Source: Pseudomonadota bacterium (GTDB lineage Bacteria > Pseudomonadota > Gammaproteobacteria > Xanthomonadales > Ahniellaceae). From it: a stretch of DNA of 34,743 nt. Position numbers and translations under genes: made by a program. The stretch's first letter is position 1. Each line of letters opens with the position of its first letter. The notes beneath the pieces are model-generated. The model saw only the letters and a program-made list of their open reading frames with translations, was not told where the DNA came from and made no database searches. Of the stretch, positions 1-6,961 are shown piece by piece. Where the stretch lies: the NCBI GenBank assembly GCA_022705045.1, contig JAKJFE010000018.1, positions 1 to 34,743 of the forward strand. The letters run 5' to 3'.

Positions 1-344
1 GCGACCTGTTCCGCGTCAACGACCTCGGCTTCGGCTACCAGCTGACTGGCGAAGAACACGCCGAGGGCAAGTGCGGCGAAGGCAAGTGTGGTGAATCCAA
101 GACCGCCGAAGCCAACGCCGCCGACGCCAAAGCCGAGGAAGGCAAGTGCGGCGAAGGCAAATGTGGCGAAGGCAAGTGCGGCGACGACAAGTCGGCCAAA
201 GCCGACGGCGAAGGCAAGTGTGGCGAGGGCAAGTGCGGCGAAGGCAAGTGTGGTGGCGACAAGGCCGCCAAGGCCGACGGTGAAGGCAAGTGCGGCGAGG
301 GCAAGTGCGGCGAGAAGAAAGCCGAAGAAGCCCCGAAGCAGTAA
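1..344 (+). CDS. hvfA: HvfA/bufferin-type RiPP precursor with EGKCG repeats (C-terminal part; start lies before the window)
   Basis: Codons run in frame from base 3 to the TAA at 342-344. The visible 113 residues begin with a short conserved-looking stretch (DLGFGYQL), followed by ten EGKCG motifs in groups of 2, 3, 3 and 2 separated by Lys/Ala/Asp linkers. Every cysteine in the visible part sits in an EGKCG motif. This matches precursors of the HvfA/bufferin-1 (GigA) family, whose EGKC cysteines are converted by an MNIO enzyme to oxazolone/thioamide or thiooxazole groups that bind copper. These precursors normally carry an N-terminal signal peptide, which would lie upstream. The next gene starts 4 bases after the stop and encodes that enzyme family, which supports the call. 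The exact modification and metal are inferred from the family. Confidence 0.88.
   Translation, partial: DLFRVNDLGFGYQLTGEEHAEGKCGEGKCGESKTAEANAADAKAEEGKCGEGKCGEGKCGDDKSAKADGEGKCGEGKCGEGKCGGDKAAKADGEGKCGEGKCGEKKAEEAPKQ
138..311 (+). repeat. 72-base in-frame tandem repeat inside the RiPP precursor
   Basis: Bases 138-209 and 210-281 are consecutive 24-codon units, each with three EGKCG motifs and a linker ending Lys-Ala-Asp-Gly. A partial third copy with two motifs runs 282-311. Two further motifs lie at 63-92. The differences between units are largely synonymous third-position changes, with a few linker substitutions. The array keeps the reading frame, so a change in copy number would add or remove three modification sites at a time. 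Confidence 0.85.
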
Positions 345-348
345 GCCG

Positions 349-1224
349 ATGAATGCCGGCACCTCGACCGCTGCGCATGCGCCGATCGCGGGTGCCGGCC
401 TGGGTCTGCGGCGTGGCCTGTTGACGCCGCTGGAAGCGGTCGCGCCAGGCGCGATCGACTTCATGGAAGTCGCGCCGGAAAACTGGATTGGGGTCGGCGG
501 TCGTCTCGGCCGCCGATTCCGATCCTTCACCGAGCGTTATCCGTTTTCAGCGCATGGTCTGTCGCTCTCGATCGGCGGGCCGGAGCCACTGGACGAGACC
601 TTCCTGCTGAAACTGCGTCGTTTCCTCGACGAACACGGCATCGCCAGCTACAGCGAACATCTCAGCTACTGCAGCGATCACGGCCATCTCTACGACCTGA
701 TGCCGATCCCGTTCACCGAGGCGGCCGTGCGCCATTGCGCCGCGCGCATCCGCCAAGTCCAGGACGTGCTCGGGCGGCGCATCGCGATCGAAAACGTGTC
801 CTTCTACACACCGCTCGCCGGCGAGATGAGCGAACGCGAATTCGTGTGCGCCGTGCTCGACGCCGCCGATTGCGACCTGCTGCTCGACGTCAACAACGTG
901 CACGTCAACAGCGTCAATCACCGCTACGACGCGGTCGAATTCATTCGAGCGATGCCGGCCGATCGGGTTAGTCAGTACCACATCGCCGGGCATTACAACG
1001 AAGCCGCCGACCTGATCGTCGACACCCACGGCGCCGCCATCATCGAACCGGTGTTCGCGTTGTTGGCCGAGGCGTATCGTTGCTTCGGCGCGAAGCCGAC
1101 CCTGCTCGAACGCGATTTCAATTTCCCGCCGATCGCGGAACTCGTCGCCGAACTCGATCGCATCCGCGACTTGCAGGCGCAGGCGCCGATCACGGCACCG
1201 CTGGTGCAATCCGATGTCGCTTGA
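349..1224 (+). CDS. hvfB: MNIO (DUF692) RiPP-modifying enzyme, HvfB/BufB type
   Basis: 291 residues, close to the usual DUF692 length of about 280. The family (MbnB, TglH, HvfB, BufB) has a TIM-barrel fold with a multinuclear non-heme iron centre and oxidises peptidyl cysteine. Likely iron ligands or active-site residues follow the family order: EVAPENW (around 40-46), H69, H104, E148-N149, D180 and N182/N183, H211, H215, D225-T-H227, and E254-R-D256. I chose ATG 349 because it lies 4 bases after the precursor stop; the frame stays open upstream only as an overlap with the precursor gene. Its last 11 bases overlap the next gene, indicating one translationally coupled operon. The substrate is inferred to be the EGKCG protein just upstream. 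Confidence 0.93.
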   Translation: MNAGTSTAAHAPIAGAGLGLRRGLLTPLEAVAPGAIDFMEVAPENWIGVGGRLGRRFRSFTERYPFSAHGLSLSIGGPEPLDETFLLKLRRFLDEHGIASYSEHLSYCSDHGHLYDLMPIPFTEAAVRHCAARIRQVQDVLGRRIAIENVSFYTPLAGEMSEREFVCAVLDAADCDLLLDVNNVHVNSVNHRYDAVEFIRAMPADRVSQYHIAGHYNEAADLIVDTHGAAIIEPVFALLAEAYRCFGAKPTLLERDFNFPPIAELVAELDRIRDLQAQAPITAPLVQSDVA

Positions 1225-1987
1225 TGCCGAATCCACGCTGGCGTTGCAGCGCGAATTCGCGCGCCACCTGCGTGATCCGGAACTGTTCCCGCCGCCGGAA
1301 GGCTTGGAAGAGCGGCGCCTGGAGATCTATCGGGAACTGTTCTACAACAACATCGAAGGTCTTCTCGCGACCAATTTTCCGGTCATCCGCAAGCTGCTCG
1401 GCGACACGCGCTGGCATCGACTGGTGCGCGATTTCTATCGCGAACACGCGTCGCACACCCCGCTGTTCACCGAGATCGGGCGCGAGTTCCAGCGTTATCT
1501 CGAGACGCGCGTCGATGCCGGCCGCGGCGATCCGCCGTTCCTGACCGAACTCGCGCACTACGAATGGGTGGAGCTGGCCTTGTCGCTGGATGAGCGCGAT
1601 GTCGACGACACGGAACACGACGCCGATGGTGATGTCGTGGCCGCGGCGCCGGTGTTGTCTCCGCTGGCTTGGCGCTTCAGTTATCGCTGGCCGGTGCATC
1701 GTCTCGGTGCCGAGTACCAGCCGACGCAGGCACCGCAGCAGCCGACGCATCTCGTCATCGTGCGCAGTCGTCGCGACGAGATCTCCTTCCTCGAACTCAG
1801 TCCGCTCGCGAACGTGCTGCTCGACCTGCTGAAAGAACACGCGGGTGTTCCCGGTCTTTCGCTGGCAGAGGCACTGGCCGACGCGTTGCCGCAGTACCCG
1901 CGCGCGCAGATCGTCGAGGGTGCCTGCCACAGCCTGCGCGAGTTCCGGCAACGCGACATCGTGCTCGGCACCATCATCGATACCTGA
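1214..1987 (+). CDS. hvfC: DUF2063 partner protein of the MNIO enzyme, HvfC/BufC type
   Basis: 257 residues. The N-terminal half (about 10-100) has the DUF2063 pattern: an initial [13 protein letters not shown] helix, then [13 protein letters not shown] and [10 protein letters not shown]. The C-terminal half begins near 150 ([18 protein letters not shown]) and looks like the second domain of HvfC/BufC proteins. In the family this protein pairs with the DUF692 enzyme and helps recognise the precursor. The ATG at 1214 sits inside the end of the enzyme gene (11-base overlap), which is typical of stoichiometric partners. It has no signal peptide and is expected in the cytoplasm. No catalytic residues are recognised. 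Confidence 0.88.
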   Translation: MSLDAESTLALQREFARHLRDPELFPPPEGLEERRLEIYRELFYNNIEGLLATNFPVIRKLLGDTRWHRLVRDFYREHASHTPLFTEIGREFQRYLETRVDAGRGDPPFLTELAHYEWVELALSLDERDVDDTEHDADGDVVAAAPVLSPLAWRFSYRWPVHRLGAEYQPTQAPQQPTHLVIVRSRRDEISFLELSPLANVLLDLLKEHAGVPGLSLAEALADALPQYPRAQIVEGACHSLREFRQRDIVLGTIIDT

Positions 1988-2014
1988 CGCCGCGCGCGTC
2001 GCAAGGGGAACATC

Positions 2015-2677
2015 ATGCTCAGCCTCTCCCGTCTCGTCGACCTGTGGAGCGATCTCGTCGCGCGCCTGCGTGCCATCGGCGAGATCGTGCCGCGTCTGAT
2101 CCTGCGCCTGATCATGGGATGGGAATTCTTCGAGGCCGGGCGCGAGAAGTTGCACGGAGAAAACTGGTTCGCCGATATCCAGTCGAGTTTTCCCTATCCA
2201 TTCAATGTGGTGCCCGCGAATCTCAGCTGGAACATCGCGACCGGCTTCGAACTGGTCGGCGCGGTCGCGTTGTGGATCGGCTTCGGCACACGCTTCTTCG
2301 CGTTCAGTCTGCTGGTGCTGACCTTCGTCGCGACGGCGGCCGTGCACTGGCCGGACATGTGGTCGATGTGGAGCGATCTGCTGAAGGGCTACGCGATCTC
2401 CGACAAGGGCCACGGCAACTTCAAGCTGCCACTGCTGTTCGTCGTGATGCTGCTGCCGCTGATCTTCAACGGCCCCGGCAAGCTCAGCGTCGATCACCTC
2501 GTGGCCAAGGGGTTCGGCGCCGAAACCTGGCCGCAACCCAACAACGACCTCTACGCCTGGTCCCTCGCCGCAGTCGTGTTCGGCATCCCCTTCCTGTTCC
2601 TGATCCCGAGCTTCGGCCTCGTGCTGCTCGGCACCGCGCTGCTGCTGGCCGGATTCCAGCGGTTTGTGCGGGGCTGA
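2015..2677 (+). CDS. DoxX-family membrane protein of the RiPP operon
   Basis: 220 residues with about five hydrophobic segments (near 25-40, 72-90, 92-110, 137-152 and 183-215). The pattern [17 protein letters not shown] near the N-terminus is the usual DoxX start. It is longer than many DoxX proteins, with an insertion around 110-135 containing [22 protein letters not shown] lies 6 bases before the ATG, a good ribosome site, and the gap from the DUF2063 gene is only 27 bases. DoxX-like genes commonly close HvfABC/bufferin operons (gigD/bufD in Caulobacter). The role there is not settled; a membrane redox or copper-related function is an inference from context. Confidence 0.85.
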   Translation: MLSLSRLVDLWSDLVARLRAIGEIVPRLILRLIMGWEFFEAGREKLHGENWFADIQSSFPYPFNVVPANLSWNIATGFELVGAVALWIGFGTRFFAFSLLVLTFVATAAVHWPDMWSMWSDLLKGYAISDKGHGNFKLPLLFVVMLLPLIFNGPGKLSVDHLVAKGFGAETWPQPNNDLYAWSLAAVVFGIPFLFLIPSFGLVLLGTALLLAGFQRFVRG

Positions 2678-2696
2678 TCAGGCGCTCGGGCGCTTC

Positions 2697-2724
2697 GCGC
2701 GCAGGCGTTCGTCGCGTTCGGCGT
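2697..2724. repeat. Left copy of a perfect 28-base direct repeat flanking brnTA
   Basis: Identical over 28 bases to 3314-3341. The right copy encodes, on the minus strand, the residues AERDERLRA near the end of the RnfB-like protein. Read on the minus strand in the matching frame, the left copy also gives [15 protein letters not shown] followed by a stop, so it looks like a second, alternative 3' end of the same gene. The brnT-brnA pair occupies the space between the two copies. Confidence 0.9.
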
Positions 2725-2740
2725 TGCAAAGCGCTGATTG

Positions 2741-2759
2741 ATCCATACAATGTATGCAT
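2741..2759. promoter_or_regulatory. 19-base palindrome overlapping the brnT start, candidate autoregulatory operator
   Basis: Arms ATCCATACA (2741-2749) and TGTATGCAT (2751-2759) around a central A at 2750 match at 8 of 9 paired positions. The right arm covers the first two bases of the brnT start codon. BrnA antitoxins bind the promoter of their own operon, so this is the natural candidate site. No other dyad of this quality is visible just upstream. Confidence 0.6.
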
Positions 2760-3036
2760 GATCAAGTTCGACTGGGATCCGAACAAGGCCTTGGCGAATC
2801 TGAGGAAGCACGGGGTTTCATTCGAGGAAGCGCAATCGGTTTTTTACGACGAGTTGGCGCTGCAGTTCTTCGACGAATCGCATGCATCGGATGAGGATCG
2901 GTTCTTGATGCTGGGCATGAGCGGTGGTGCAAATCTGCTGCTCGTTTGCCATTGCGAACGCGATGACGGCGAAGTCATTCGCATCATTTCCGCACGGAAA
3001 GCAACCAAGCTGGAAAGTGCCTGCTACGGGCGATGA
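2758..3036 (+). CDS. brnT: BrnT-family ribonuclease toxin
   Basis: 92 residues, the normal BrnT size. The hallmark start FDWDPNKALANLRKHGVSFEEAQSVF is obvious, as is the C-terminal IRIISARKATKLE motif, with the conserved Arg and Lys. BrnT is an mRNA-cleaving toxin of the RelE-like fold, neutralised by BrnA. ATG 2758 is chosen because translation from it begins directly at the family motif (MIKFDWD); an ATG at 2750 is out of frame. The stop overlaps the next start (ATGA at 3033-3036), so toxin and antitoxin are coupled. The toxin-first order is normal for this family. Nothing suggests inactivation. Confidence 0.95.
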   Translation: MIKFDWDPNKALANLRKHGVSFEEAQSVFYDELALQFFDESHASDEDRFLMLGMSGGANLLLVCHCERDDGEVIRIISARKATKLESACYGR

Positions 3037-3269
3037 CCACCATGAAAGCCGAATACGATCTCTCGACCATGAAGTCCCGCCGCAATCCTTATGCGGCCAA
3101 GCTGAAGAAGCCGGTGTCGATGCGTTTGTCCGAAGACGTGTTGACCTACTTCAAGGGCATGGCCCAAGAATCCGGCGTTCCTTACCAGAGCCTGATCAAT
3201 CTCTATTTGCGCGATTGCGTACTCAAGCACCGCAAGGTGCAGATCGTTTGGCCGAGCAGCAAGTCCTGA
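3033..3269 (+). CDS. brnA: BrnA-family antitoxin and repressor
   Basis: 78 residues. RRNPYAAKLKKPVSMRLSEDVLTYFKGMA is the ribbon-helix-helix DNA-binding region, and VPYQSLINLYLRDC is the typical BrnA segment after it. BrnA binds BrnT and represses the operon. ATG 3033 overlaps the brnT stop by four bases; an in-frame ATG at 3042 would remove only three residues. It is complete, and with brnT it forms a module enclosed by the direct repeats at 2697-2724 and 3314-3341. Confidence 0.94.
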   Translation: MTTMKAEYDLSTMKSRRNPYAAKLKKPVSMRLSEDVLTYFKGMAQESGVPYQSLINLYLRDCVLKHRKVQIVWPSSKS

Positions 3270-3294
3270 GGCGTTTCAAAGCCGCTGTGTTGCG

Positions 3295-3831
3295 CTAGAG
3301 CGAGGTCAGTTTGGCGCGCAGGCGTTCGTCGCGTTCGGCGTCGTCGCGTTGCAGGCGGAACTGGCGGAATTCGTAGCGGGTGCGGGAGGCATCGGCTTCG
3401 CGGGCGGCGTCTCGGTGCGCGGGGGCGGGGACGAGGTCGATGCAGTCGACGGGGCAGGGCGGCAGGCAGAGTTCGCAGCCGGTGCAGCGGTCTGCGATGA
3501 CGGTGTGCATGCGTTTGCTGGCGCCGACGATGGCGTCGACCGGGCAGGCCTGGATGCATTTGACGCAGCCGATGCATTCGTCCTCGCGGATGAAGGCGAG
3601 GCGCATCGGTGCTTCCTCGCCGCATTCGGTATCGAGCGGCAACTCGGCCCGGCCGAGCAGGAGCGCGAGCGCGCGGATGCCGGCGGCGCCGCCGGGCGGG
3701 CAGCGATTGATCTCGGCCTCGCCCGAGGCGATCGCTTCGGCGTAGGGCTTGCACGCGGGATAGCCGCAGCGCGTGCACTGCGTCTGCGGCAACAGCGCGT
3801 CGATGCGCGCGATGAGGTCGGAATCGGACAT
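3295..3831 (-). CDS. RnfB-like iron-sulfur protein (soluble form)
   Basis: 178 residues. The N-terminal part has the RnfB-type four-cysteine cluster region ([16 protein letters not shown], with a later C in RCPPGG). It is followed by two bacterial ferredoxin motifs, [12 protein letters not shown] and [12 protein letters not shown], each for a [4Fe-4S] cluster. RnfB proteins usually start with a membrane helix; this one begins [19 protein letters not shown] and has none. No rnfA, C, D, G or E genes are nearby, so it probably serves as a stand-alone electron carrier. ATG 3831 is chosen because it is 11 residues before the motif LLPQTQC; the upstream extension is Arg-rich and unlike the family. 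The last codons lie in a 28-base repeat shared with 2697-2724. Confidence 0.85.
   Translation of the reverse strand: MSDSDLIARIDALLPQTQCTRCGYPACKPYAEAIASGEAEINRCPPGGAAGIRALALLLGRAELPLDTECGEEAPMRLAFIREDECIGCVKCIQACPVDAIVGASKRMHTVIADRCTGCELCLPPCPVDCIDLVPAPAHRDAAREADASRTRYEFRQFRLQRDDAERDERLRAKLTSL
3314..3341. repeat. Right copy of the 28-base direct repeat, inside the 3' end of the RnfB-like gene
   Basis: Perfect match to 2697-2724, 617 bases away. This copy is part of the coding sequence and supplies nine of the last fourteen codons. The final four residues differ between the copies: the intact gene ends K-LTSL, while the left copy would end K-RPSA. Confidence 0.9.
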
Positions 3832-3898
3832 GCGGCGATTATCGATGCGCCGCGCCCTGCACGCGAGTCGCACGCGCGCTCGGGTATCGTGCGCGATC

Positions 3899-4807
3899 AT
3901 GGATGTCTTCTATACGCACCATTTCGTGCTGCCGCTGCCCGAGGGTCATCGCTTCCCGATGGCCAAGTACGTGCGCCTGTACGAACGCGTCGCCGCACAG
4001 GCGGAGGCGCTCGGCATCGACTTGCACGAGCCCGAAGCGGCCAGTGTTGCCGACTTGGAACGAGCACACGATGCCGACTACGTCGCTCGGGTCGCTGCCG
4101 GCGAACTGACCCCGCGCGAACTGAGCCGTATCGGCTTCCCGTGGTCGCCGGGCATGGTCGAGCGCAGTCGGCGTTCGTCCGGTGCCACGGTGGCGGCCCT
4201 GCGTTCGGCGATTGGCGACGGCGGCGTCGCGGTGAATCTTGCCGGCGGCACGCATCACGCGCATCGCGACCGCGGCGGCGGTTATTGCGTCTTCAACGAC
4301 GCCGTCGTCGCCGCGCGCCACGTGCAGGCGCATGGTCTGGCGCGGCGCGTGCTGGTGATCGATCTCGACGTGCATCACGGCGATGGCACCGCATCGATCT
4401 GCGCCGATGATCCGAGCATCTACACCTTCTCGATGCATGGTGCGCGCAACTACCCGAGCGTCAAACCCGCCGGCGATCTCGACGTGCCCTTGCCTGACGG
4501 TTGTGGCGACGACGAATACCTGGCGCTGCTGCGCATGCACCTGCCGCTCGCGATCGCGCGCAGTGGGGCCGATGCCACGATCTACTTGGCCGGCGCTGAT
4601 CCGTATGTCGGCGACCGCCTCGGCCACCTTGCGCTGAGCAAGGCCGGACTCGAGGAACGCGACCGGAGGGTGCTGAGCCAATGCCGGACCGCCGGATTGC
4701 CGGTCGCGATTGCGATGGCCGGGGGCTATGCCGAGCAGGTCGAGGACATCGTTGACATCCACGAAGCGACCGTGCGCATGGCCGCGCGACTGTGCGCAAC
4801 GTCATGA
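3899..4807 (+). CDS. Histone deacetylase family protein (zinc amidohydrolase)
   Basis: 302 residues, matching bacterial class II-type HDAC-like proteins. Active-site blocks appear in order: [19 protein letters not shown] (His pair and the Gly-Gly-Gly-Tyr segment), [12 protein letters not shown] (zinc Asp and His), [12 protein letters not shown] (second zinc Asp), and MAGGY (the catalytic Tyr region). Bacterial members deacetylate acetyl-lysine, acetylpolyamines or other amides; the substrate cannot be told here. ATG 3899 is the first start at which the family motif [18 protein letters not shown] begins. It is divergent from the RnfB-like gene, with 67 bases between the starts. The next gene follows 46 bases after the stop. 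Confidence 0.92.
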   Translation: MDVFYTHHFVLPLPEGHRFPMAKYVRLYERVAAQAEALGIDLHEPEAASVADLERAHDADYVARVAAGELTPRELSRIGFPWSPGMVERSRRSSGATVAALRSAIGDGGVAVNLAGGTHHAHRDRGGGYCVFNDAVVAARHVQAHGLARRVLVIDLDVHHGDGTASICADDPSIYTFSMHGARNYPSVKPAGDLDVPLPDGCGDDEYLALLRMHLPLAIARSGADATIYLAGADPYVGDRLGHLALSKAGLEERDRRVLSQCRTAGLPVAIAMAGGYAEQVEDIVDIHEATVRMAARLCATS

Positions 4808-4853
4808 CGCGACGCGCTTAAACCTTTCCGCGCCGGCGCACATCAGATGCGCC

Positions 4854-5453
4854 ATGATGTTCGCCATCAATCCACTGCCAACCCCGTCCGTGAGCCACGC
4901 GATTCCTGCGGAATCCGCCGATCATGCCCTCGTCCACGCCGCGGCCGACGGTGATCGGCATGCGTTCGAGCGGTTGTATCGACGACATTCGGCCCGTGTG
5001 TTCGCGGTCATCCTGCGCCTGCAGGGCGGCGACCGCGCCCGCGCCGAGGACCTGACTCAAGACGCCTTCGTGCGCGTCTGGCAGAAGCTGCCGGAATTCC
5101 GTTTCGAAAGCGCGTTCTCGACCTGGCTGCATCGGCTCGCGGTGAACACGGCGCTGATGGCGCTGCGTTCGGCACGCGGCGAACCCGGCGCCGACGAAGA
5201 TGTGAGTGATCCCGAATTCCATCTTGCCGACGGCATGGCGCGTCTGCCCGACCTCGGCATCGACCTCGACAAGGTCATCGCCAGGCTGCCGCCGCGCGCC
5301 CGCGCCGTGCTCGTGCTGCACGATGTCGAAGGCTGGAAACACGAGGAAATTTCCGACGAGCTCGGCATGGCCGTCGGTTCATCGAAGGCGCAGTTGCATC
5401 GCGCCCGCAACCTGTTGAAGCAATGGCTCGGAGGTCCCCATGGACGAGCTTGA
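4854..5453 (+). CDS. ECF sigma factor (sigma-70 family)
   Basis: 199 residues from ATG 4854 (a second ATG follows directly). Region 2 runs about 25-95, including QDAFVRVWQKLPEFRFESAFSTWLHRLAVN. Region 4 runs about 140-195, with LPPRARAVLVLHDVEGWKHEEISDELGMAVGSSKAQLHRAR, the helix-turn-helix that reads -35 elements. It directs transcription of a small regulon, usually envelope-related, and is held inactive by an anti-sigma factor. The next gene overlaps its last 14 bases and has the features of that partner. A weak ECF-like element (AAACC at 4820-4824 with TCAGA at 4843-4847) lies just upstream and could mean self-activation; I rate that element low. Confidence 0.92.
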   Translation: MMFAINPLPTPSVSHAIPAESADHALVHAAADGDRHAFERLYRRHSARVFAVILRLQGGDRARAEDLTQDAFVRVWQKLPEFRFESAFSTWLHRLAVNTALMALRSARGEPGADEDVSDPEFHLADGMARLPDLGIDLDKVIARLPPRARAVLVLHDVEGWKHEEISDELGMAVGSSKAQLHRARNLLKQWLGGPHGRA

Positions 5454-5943
5454 ATATCGGCGTCTGCTGAAGACGCTGCCGCACGCGATCGAACCGGATC
5501 GTGACCTGTTTCCCGGCATTGCCGCGCGTCTTGAAACGCGCGCGGCGGCGAAATCGCATCGGCGTGGATTGTTTCCATTCGCGGCCGCAGCCGGCTTCAC
5601 CGCCGTCGCCATCGCCGCGGGCTGGATGGCACTGCAGCGACTGCCGAACGCGGACGCGCCGACGGCGAGCGTCGCCGAATCCGCGCCGATGATGTTGCGC
5701 GAAGCGCGGGCGTTGCGTGCCGAGTTCGATGCGGCCCTGGTCGCTGGCACCGCGAATCAGTGGACCCAAGTGCGCGAACAGGCCGATCCGCGTTTCGTCG
5801 CGGCCTGGACCGAACTGGACGCTGCCGAGGCCGAATTGTCCGAAGCGCTGGAGCAGGATCCGGATGCACGCTTCCTGTTGAATCGAATGAAACAGGTGCA
5901 GGAACAACGCCTGCATCTCACCCAGAAAGCCCTTTCCGCTTGA
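5440..5943 (+). CDS. Probable membrane anti-sigma factor
   Basis: 167 residues. A cytoplasmic N-terminal part of about 45 residues is followed by one membrane helix (about 47-66, FAAAAGFTAVAIAAGWMAL) and a periplasmic region rich in Ala, Glu and Gln that is likely helical. The gene overlaps the sigma gene by 14 bases. The zinc-binding HxxxCxxC motif of many anti-sigma factors is absent, so any inhibition must be of the zinc-free type. The call rests on topology and position rather than on a strong family match. The next gene starts 20 bases after the stop, so all three are probably co-transcribed. Confidence 0.75.
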   Translation: MDELEYRRLLKTLPHAIEPDRDLFPGIAARLETRAAAKSHRRGLFPFAAAAGFTAVAIAAGWMALQRLPNADAPTASVAESAPMMLREARALRAEFDAALVAGTANQWTQVREQADPRFVAAWTELDAAEAELSEALEQDPDARFLLNRMKQVQEQRLHLTQKALSA

Positions 5944-5963
5944 ACCCGATCATGGAGTTTCCG

Positions 5964-6890
5964 ATGAATACTGCGATGTCCGTTTCGTTCCGCCCCCAGT
6001 TGTTGGCCGCCCTGGTGATGGCGATGTTGTCCGCGCCGTTGCTGGCCGCCACGCCGATTGCCGAAACCGTGGCGCTGCTCGATGCGCGCGGCACCTTCGA
6101 GGCATCGAATGTGCGCGGCCGCATCAGTGTCACCGCCTGGGACCGCAATGAGGTGAGCTGGAGCGGTTCGCTCGGTGCGGGTGCGAAACTCGTCGTCGAG
6201 AAGAGCGCGACCCGCGTGTCGCTCAGCGTCGAATCCGAGAATGGCAGCAGCTGGACCGGCTGGAACAAGGGACCGCGCGAAGACAGCGTGCTGGTCATCA
6301 AGGTGCCGGCGAGCGCATCGCTCGATCTGTCCGCGGTCAGCGCCAACATCGACGTGACCGCGATGCGCGATTCGGCCTCGATCGAAGCGGAGTCGGTCAG
6401 TGGCGAAGTGAGCCTGCGCGCGTCGAGCACCGACAAGCTGGAAATCTCCAGCGTCTCAGGTGACGTGAGCTTCGAAGGCCAGGCCGGGCGCGTCGATGCC
6501 GAAACCGTGAGCGGCGACCTGCGGGTCAGCGGTGCATCCGGCGATGTCTCTGTGGAAACCGTGTCGGGCAGCGCCATCGTGCGTGCGTCGACCGTGACCG
6601 AATTCGAAGCGGCCTCGGTCTCTGGTGATGTCGATTTCGAAGGTGCGTTGGCCACGAACGGGCGCATGGATGTCGAGAGCATGAGTGGTGACGTCAGCAT
6701 CACCCTGCCGGCGAACACCAGTGCACGGGTCACGGCCGAAGCATTCAGCGGCGACCTGAGCAACGACTTTGGCCTGGCGGTCGAAGATGAGGACGGACCG
6801 GGTTCGACGATGCACGGCAAGATCGGTGGCGGCAGTGCCAGCATCGAGATCGAGTCGTTCAGCGGCGATGTCGATCTGCGTTCGCGCTGA
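5964..6890 (+). CDS. Secreted DUF4097 beta-repeat protein
   Basis: 308 residues with a signal peptide ending near ATPIAE (hydrophobic core LLAALVMAMLSAPLLAA). From about residue 110 onward the chain is a ladder of short strands of the form SVSGDVxxEG / ETVSGDLRVSG / SMSGDVSITL. This is the pattern of DUF4097 and adhesin-like beta-solenoids. ATG 5964 is preferred over ATG 5952 because GGAG (5954-5957) stands six bases ahead of it. It is the third gene of the sigma/anti-sigma operon. Secreted DUF4097 proteins often accompany ECF sigma pairs, but their role is not known; it is probably part of the envelope response that the sigma factor controls. A terminator follows 26 bases after the stop. Confidence 0.85.
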   Translation: MNTAMSVSFRPQLLAALVMAMLSAPLLAATPIAETVALLDARGTFEASNVRGRISVTAWDRNEVSWSGSLGAGAKLVVEKSATRVSLSVESENGSSWTGWNKGPREDSVLVIKVPASASLDLSAVSANIDVTAMRDSASIEAESVSGEVSLRASSTDKLEISSVSGDVSFEGQAGRVDAETVSGDLRVSGASGDVSVETVSGSAIVRASTVTEFEAASVSGDVDFEGALATNGRMDVESMSGDVSITLPANTSARVTAEAFSGDLSNDFGLAVEDEDGPGSTMHGKIGGGSASIEIESFSGDVDLRSR

Positions 6891-6916
6891 ACCGGATGGG
6901 TCGATGCAGAAAAACG

Positions 6917-6938
6917 AAGCCCGCCGATTGGCGGGCTT
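6917..6938. terminator. Bidirectional rho-independent terminator
   Basis: A perfect 9-base-pair stem (AAGCCCGCC at 6917-6925 and GGCGGGCTT at 6930-6938) encloses a GATT loop. T-rich sequence follows on the plus strand (TTTGTCGTT), and a run of five T follows on the minus strand after GGCGGGCTTCG. It lies between two convergent genes and can serve both. Confidence 0.85.
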
Positions 6939-6961
6939 TGTCGTTGCGGAATCGGTGGGGA

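Noticed and set aside
63..311. Repeats resembling a CRISPR array or dispersed short repeats
   Set aside because: The repeats are in frame, encode EGKCG motifs, and have no equal-length unique spacers.
2678..3294. A full integrative element around brnTA
   Set aside because: No integrase, transposase or inverted terminal repeats are present between the direct repeats; only a minimal module can be claimed.
3349..4410. A 353-residue plus-strand open frame over the RnfB-like gene
   Set aside because: Its product is Gly/Ala/Asp-rich with no motif; the minus frame has perfect ferredoxin motifs.
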